Source: Microcebus murinus
Lineage: Eukaryota; Chordata; Mammalia; Primates; Cheirogaleidae
Length of the DNA: 64,000 bases
Direction of reading: 5' to 3'
NCBI RefSeq assembly: GCF_040939455.1
Contig: NC_134112.1
Coordinates: forward strand, 68,775,001-68,839,000
A program made the position numbers and the translations under genes. Shown in pieces: positions 60,275-64,000 of the stretch (its first letter is position 1; every line of letters starts with the position of its first letter). Under the pieces are notes generated by a model. The model was not told the origin of the DNA. It searched no databases and saw only the letters and a program-made list of their open reading frames with translations.

Positions 60275-60548
60275 GTACATACCACAAGTGTTCTTACATA
60301 TTTTTAAATTTAAGGGAAAAATATTGAAAGAATATATTTTGTGACATATAAAAATTATATGAAATTCAAATTCTGGTGTTTATAAATAAAGTTGTGTTGA
60401 AACATAGCAATCTCATTAGTTCGGGTATTTTCTATGGCTCTTTCATGCACAGTTGAATAGTTGTAACAGAGATCACATGACCTACATGGCTAAAATATTT
60501 GCTATTGGGCATTTACAGAAAAAGTTTTCTGACTCTTGACCTATACTA
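60275..60548 (-). mobile_element. hAT-Charlie-like nonautonomous DNA transposon
   Basis: AAAATTATATGAAATTCAAA, TTTATAAATAAAGTTGTGTT, GAATAGTTGTAACAGAGATC, TAAAATATTTGCTATTGGGC and CATTTACAGAAAAAGTTTTC are the reverse complement of a well-known Charlie-type element (end CAGGGGTCGGCAAACTTTTT). One terminus is recognisable near 60545; the other is decayed. Confidence 0.7.
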
Positions 60549-61532
<984 letters not shown>

Positions 61533-62070
61533 ATACTCTGCTTTCTTAAAAATTTTGATGTTGCTCTAGATTAATTTATATACAACAATGTCCACAACGC
61601 ACTTAAGTGAAGAATAATATTTCAGTGTAAGAGTGTGTGTGTGTTATATAAACAAAAAATATTGGGGAAGAATACATGCTAAGATATTAGAAATGATACT
61701 TTTTGATAGTGGGATTATGATTAAGCTATACTTCCTTCTTTATATTTATCTGTATTATATGATTTTTCCATTGATCCTGTATTAATTTTTATAATCAGAA
61801 AAATAAATAACAACACTATTTGCATTTTGAAGAAAAAATTCAAGACTGTATGCTCCTTCAGGTACAGAGTTCCTTTATGTAATATGCATTTTAAAATCCA
61901 AGGATACAATTGGTTTGGTTCTTTCTTTGCTCAGTTTCTTTTTTTCCTTGGGTTGGACTCTAGATTTTCCCCTCATAGTCTCTCCTTCTACCAGGGTTGT
62001 GAATATACAAAAAAGAAAATCACTTCCTAGTTTCCAGAGGTGGAACACAAAAGAGCACTCTTTGTATGTG

Positions 62071-62190
62071 TGGTAAAATATACACAACACAATATATCAT
62101 TTCAACCATTTCCAAGTGTACAACTCTGCTACATGAAGCACACATTGTTGTGCAACCATCACCGTCATCCATCTCCTGAACATCTTCATA
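62071..62190 (-). mobile_element. L1M 3' UTR fragment, antisense
   Basis: GTAAAATATACACAACACAA, CATTTCAACCATTTCCAAGT, ATTGTTGTGCAACCATCACC and CATCCATCTCCTGAACATCT are the reverse complement of an L1M 3' UTR. It stops abruptly where copy 2 of the inverted pair begins. Confidence 0.85.
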
Positions 62191-62343
62191 TCAAAGGAGC
62201 ACTCTCATGCTTAGATGTGTATAAATAGGCATAACTGTGTTTAATAAAGGAATGGGAGTATTTTTTCCTTAAATGTTATCCACATGGACATCAACAATCT
62301 GTTTTGGGGTGTGGCAATATTTATCTCCCCTGGTTTTATTACA
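62191..62343 (+). repeat. Inverted-pair element, copy 2 (inside L1 3' UTR)
   Basis: The 153-bp partner of 61275-61423 in opposite orientation. It shares the end sequences TCAAAGGAG and GGTTTTATTRCA, and interior GATGTGTATAAATAGG, AACTGTGTTTAATAAAGGAA and TTTATCTCC.CTGGTTTTATT. Both ends carry a CARAGGAG word in inverted orientation (CAAAGGAG left, CTCCYCTG right), possibly a terminal repeat. Confidence 0.9.
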
Positions 62344-62399
62344 ATCCCTGTCTCTTTTGATTGTTGGCTTTCTCTGTTGGTTCTAAGCATTTTAAAAAA
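62344..62399. other. Short unassigned join
   Basis: CCTGTCTCTTTTGATTGTTG and following bases match neither L1 nor the inverted pair clearly. Confidence 0.4.
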
Positions 62400-63590
62400 T
62401 TTTTAACTTTTTATTTTGAAATAATTATATAGCCACAGGAAGATTCAAGTATAGAGAAATCCTATGTATTTCATTCAGTTTCCCCCACTAGTGACATCTT
62501 ACATGCCTATAGTACAACATTAGAACCAAGAAACTGACACTGACTGGTACAATGTGTGTATGCAGATCTATGACTTTGGTCACATGTGGATATTTGTGTA
62601 ACCACTAGAGAAATCAAGATACAGAATTGTTCCATCACAAGAAAGATATTCCATGCTACTGCTTTAGAATCAGACCAACTCCCCTCACCCCATGATCCCT
62701 AACCCATGGAAACCAGTAATCTGTTGTCTATCTACATAATTTGGTTGTTTGAAAATGTTAGTGTAAATGAAATAATATACTATGTGACCTTTTGAGATTG
62801 GATTTTTTTTTCACTTAGCAGAATGTCCTTGATCTATCCAAGTTACTGTTTAAATCAATAATCCATTCCTTTTCATTGCTGAGTAGTATTCCATTGTATA
62901 GATGTACCAGTTTGTTTAGCCATTCACTGATTAATGTACACTTTGGTTGGGACTAGTGTGGAGAGATCACAAATAAAGCTGCTATAAAAATTTCTATACA
63001 GGTTTTGTGTGGGCCTAAATTTTCTTTTCTCTTGGGTAATACCCAGGAGTACAAATGGTCAGTTGCATAGTGTCTGTTTAGTTTTTAAAGAAACTGCCTG
63101 ACTACTTTCCAGACTGGCTTTATTATTTTATATCCCCACCAGTAATGTATTAGAGATCCGGTTTTTCCACATCCTTGCCAATCTTTGGTATTTGCCACTT
63201 TTTTTATATTAGCAGTTCTAAGAGGTAATGTAATAGCTACTGATATTAAATATCTTCTCGTGCTTATTTGCTATCTGTATATCCTCTTTGATGAAATGTC
63301 TCATGTCTTTTGACAATTTTCTAAATTTTTAAATTTTTTTTCTGTTGAGTTCTGAGAATTCTTTTTATATTCTAAATACAAATCTTTTTCCAGATACATG
63401 TTTGCCAGTATTTTCTCCCAGTCTGTAGCTTGTCTTTTCATCCTTTTAACAGGGTCTTTTACAGACAATATGTCTTTAATTTTGATGAAGTCCAATTTAT
63501 ACATTTATTTTTAGTATATTGAGCTGTCATTTTGGTTTATATGGGTGCTTCTGTCCAAGTAGTAGCTCTCTTCCCTTTTCTAGGTATTCT
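62400..63590 (-). mobile_element. L1M ORF2 3' region and 3' UTR, antisense
   Basis: About 1.2 kb. 3' UTR part: TTTTTATTTTGAAATAATTA, CCACTAGTGACATCTTACAT, CAGTAATCTGTTGTCTATCT. ORF2 part: TGCTGAGTAGTATTCCATTG, AGGAGTACAAATGGTCAGTT, TATATCCCCACCAGTAATGT, TTTTCTCCCAGTCTGTAGCT. All read as the reverse complement. Stops throughout, so inactive. The minus-strand frame 63301-63504 is a fragment of L1 ORF2. Confidence 0.93.
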
Positions 63591-64000
63591 TTAAGTATCT
63601 ATTTTGTAAAATAGATGACAAAATTTTAAGCCCAGTATAATAACTAATCTAACAAGTGGCTAACTCTAAAGATCACCAAAATTAGCTGTGTTAACATTTA
63701 AACATTAGTAAATTAAACTTATATAAGTTCATTGCCTTCATGAAAGTAAAAAATATACCAAAACCAGAATCTGTAATCAAAAACTGAAAATAGAGCAAGG
63801 GATTTATTTTAATATAGAAAATGTCAGAATATACAGCAAAAATGAAAACTTATTAGTAACACATTTTCCTTACAAGATTTTTAAGGTTGCAACATAAAAT
63901 CAATTAGTACTTCTCTCAATCTTTTTATACCAATTAAATGGTAATCCCAAATCTCTATAATTGGAAACATTTTTCATGAATTTGCTTTTATTGCTATCAT
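63591..64000. other. AT-rich sequence to window end
   Basis: No recognised feature. Confidence 0.5.

Overview
This window looks like mammalian, specifically strepsirrhine primate (lemur/loris-type), nuclear DNA. It is AT-rich and gene-poor, with no operons or bacterial features. The key evidence is lineage. It carries dimeric Alu (7SL-derived) SINEs, which are primate-only. The best preserved one (50787-51120) has an extended middle linker with a GGCCAACTGATATATAT-type insert and a right arm containing GCTAGGCTGACGCC, a form I associate with lemurs. Several young LINE-1 3' ends share a non-human 3' UTR (CACCATCTGGGGGATGGAC; tail ATATGCTGAAATAAA).

I find no intact protein-coding gene. The open reading frames of 60-146 codons are chance products or lie inside transposons. 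The window is best read as intergenic or deep intronic sequence. The one exon-like block (29674-29864) has a polypyrimidine tract, AG acceptor and GT donor around a frame with one stop, and is only a candidate.

Layout. 1-13.7 kb: degraded MIR, L2 and MaLR LTR copies, an old Alu and a MER2/Tigger-type DNA transposon (5837-6165). 13.7-15.1 kb: a GC-richer LTR-like island, then a 5'-truncated L1 with clear target-site duplications. 15.1-19.1 kb: AT-rich sequence with nothing recognisable. 19.1-23.1 kb: an L1 mosaic (old 5' end, a different L1 5' UTR, then an L1 3' end) hosting a MaLR LTR, a (GT)n array and an Alu. 25.3-28.6 kb: a broken antisense gammaretrovirus-like ERV with one LTR plus env and pol remnants. 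29-37 kb: L1M pieces, a large MLT1-type LTR, MER5A, L2, and an Alu followed by a 190-base pure purine array. 37-45 kb: L2, MIR, Alu, MER5A and an antisense MaLR LTR. 45-56 kb: a CR1/L3-like relic, MIR, antisense L1, a nested L1-tail/Alu pair, an LTR, and L1 insertions including a ~126-bp one with a long target-site duplication. 56-64 kb: MIR, L1, a hAT-Charlie-like relic, an antisense Alu, antisense L1M, and a ~150-bp sequence present twice in inverted orientation.

No genes act together here; the organisation is layered transposon insertion. Family names come from recognising consensus features by eye. Boundaries are usually good to tens of bases, and to the base only where target-site duplications are cited. 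The most unusual observation is the inverted ~150-bp pair at 61275-61423 and 62191-62343, each copy embedded in an unrelated repeat. I did not find a convincing new biological system.
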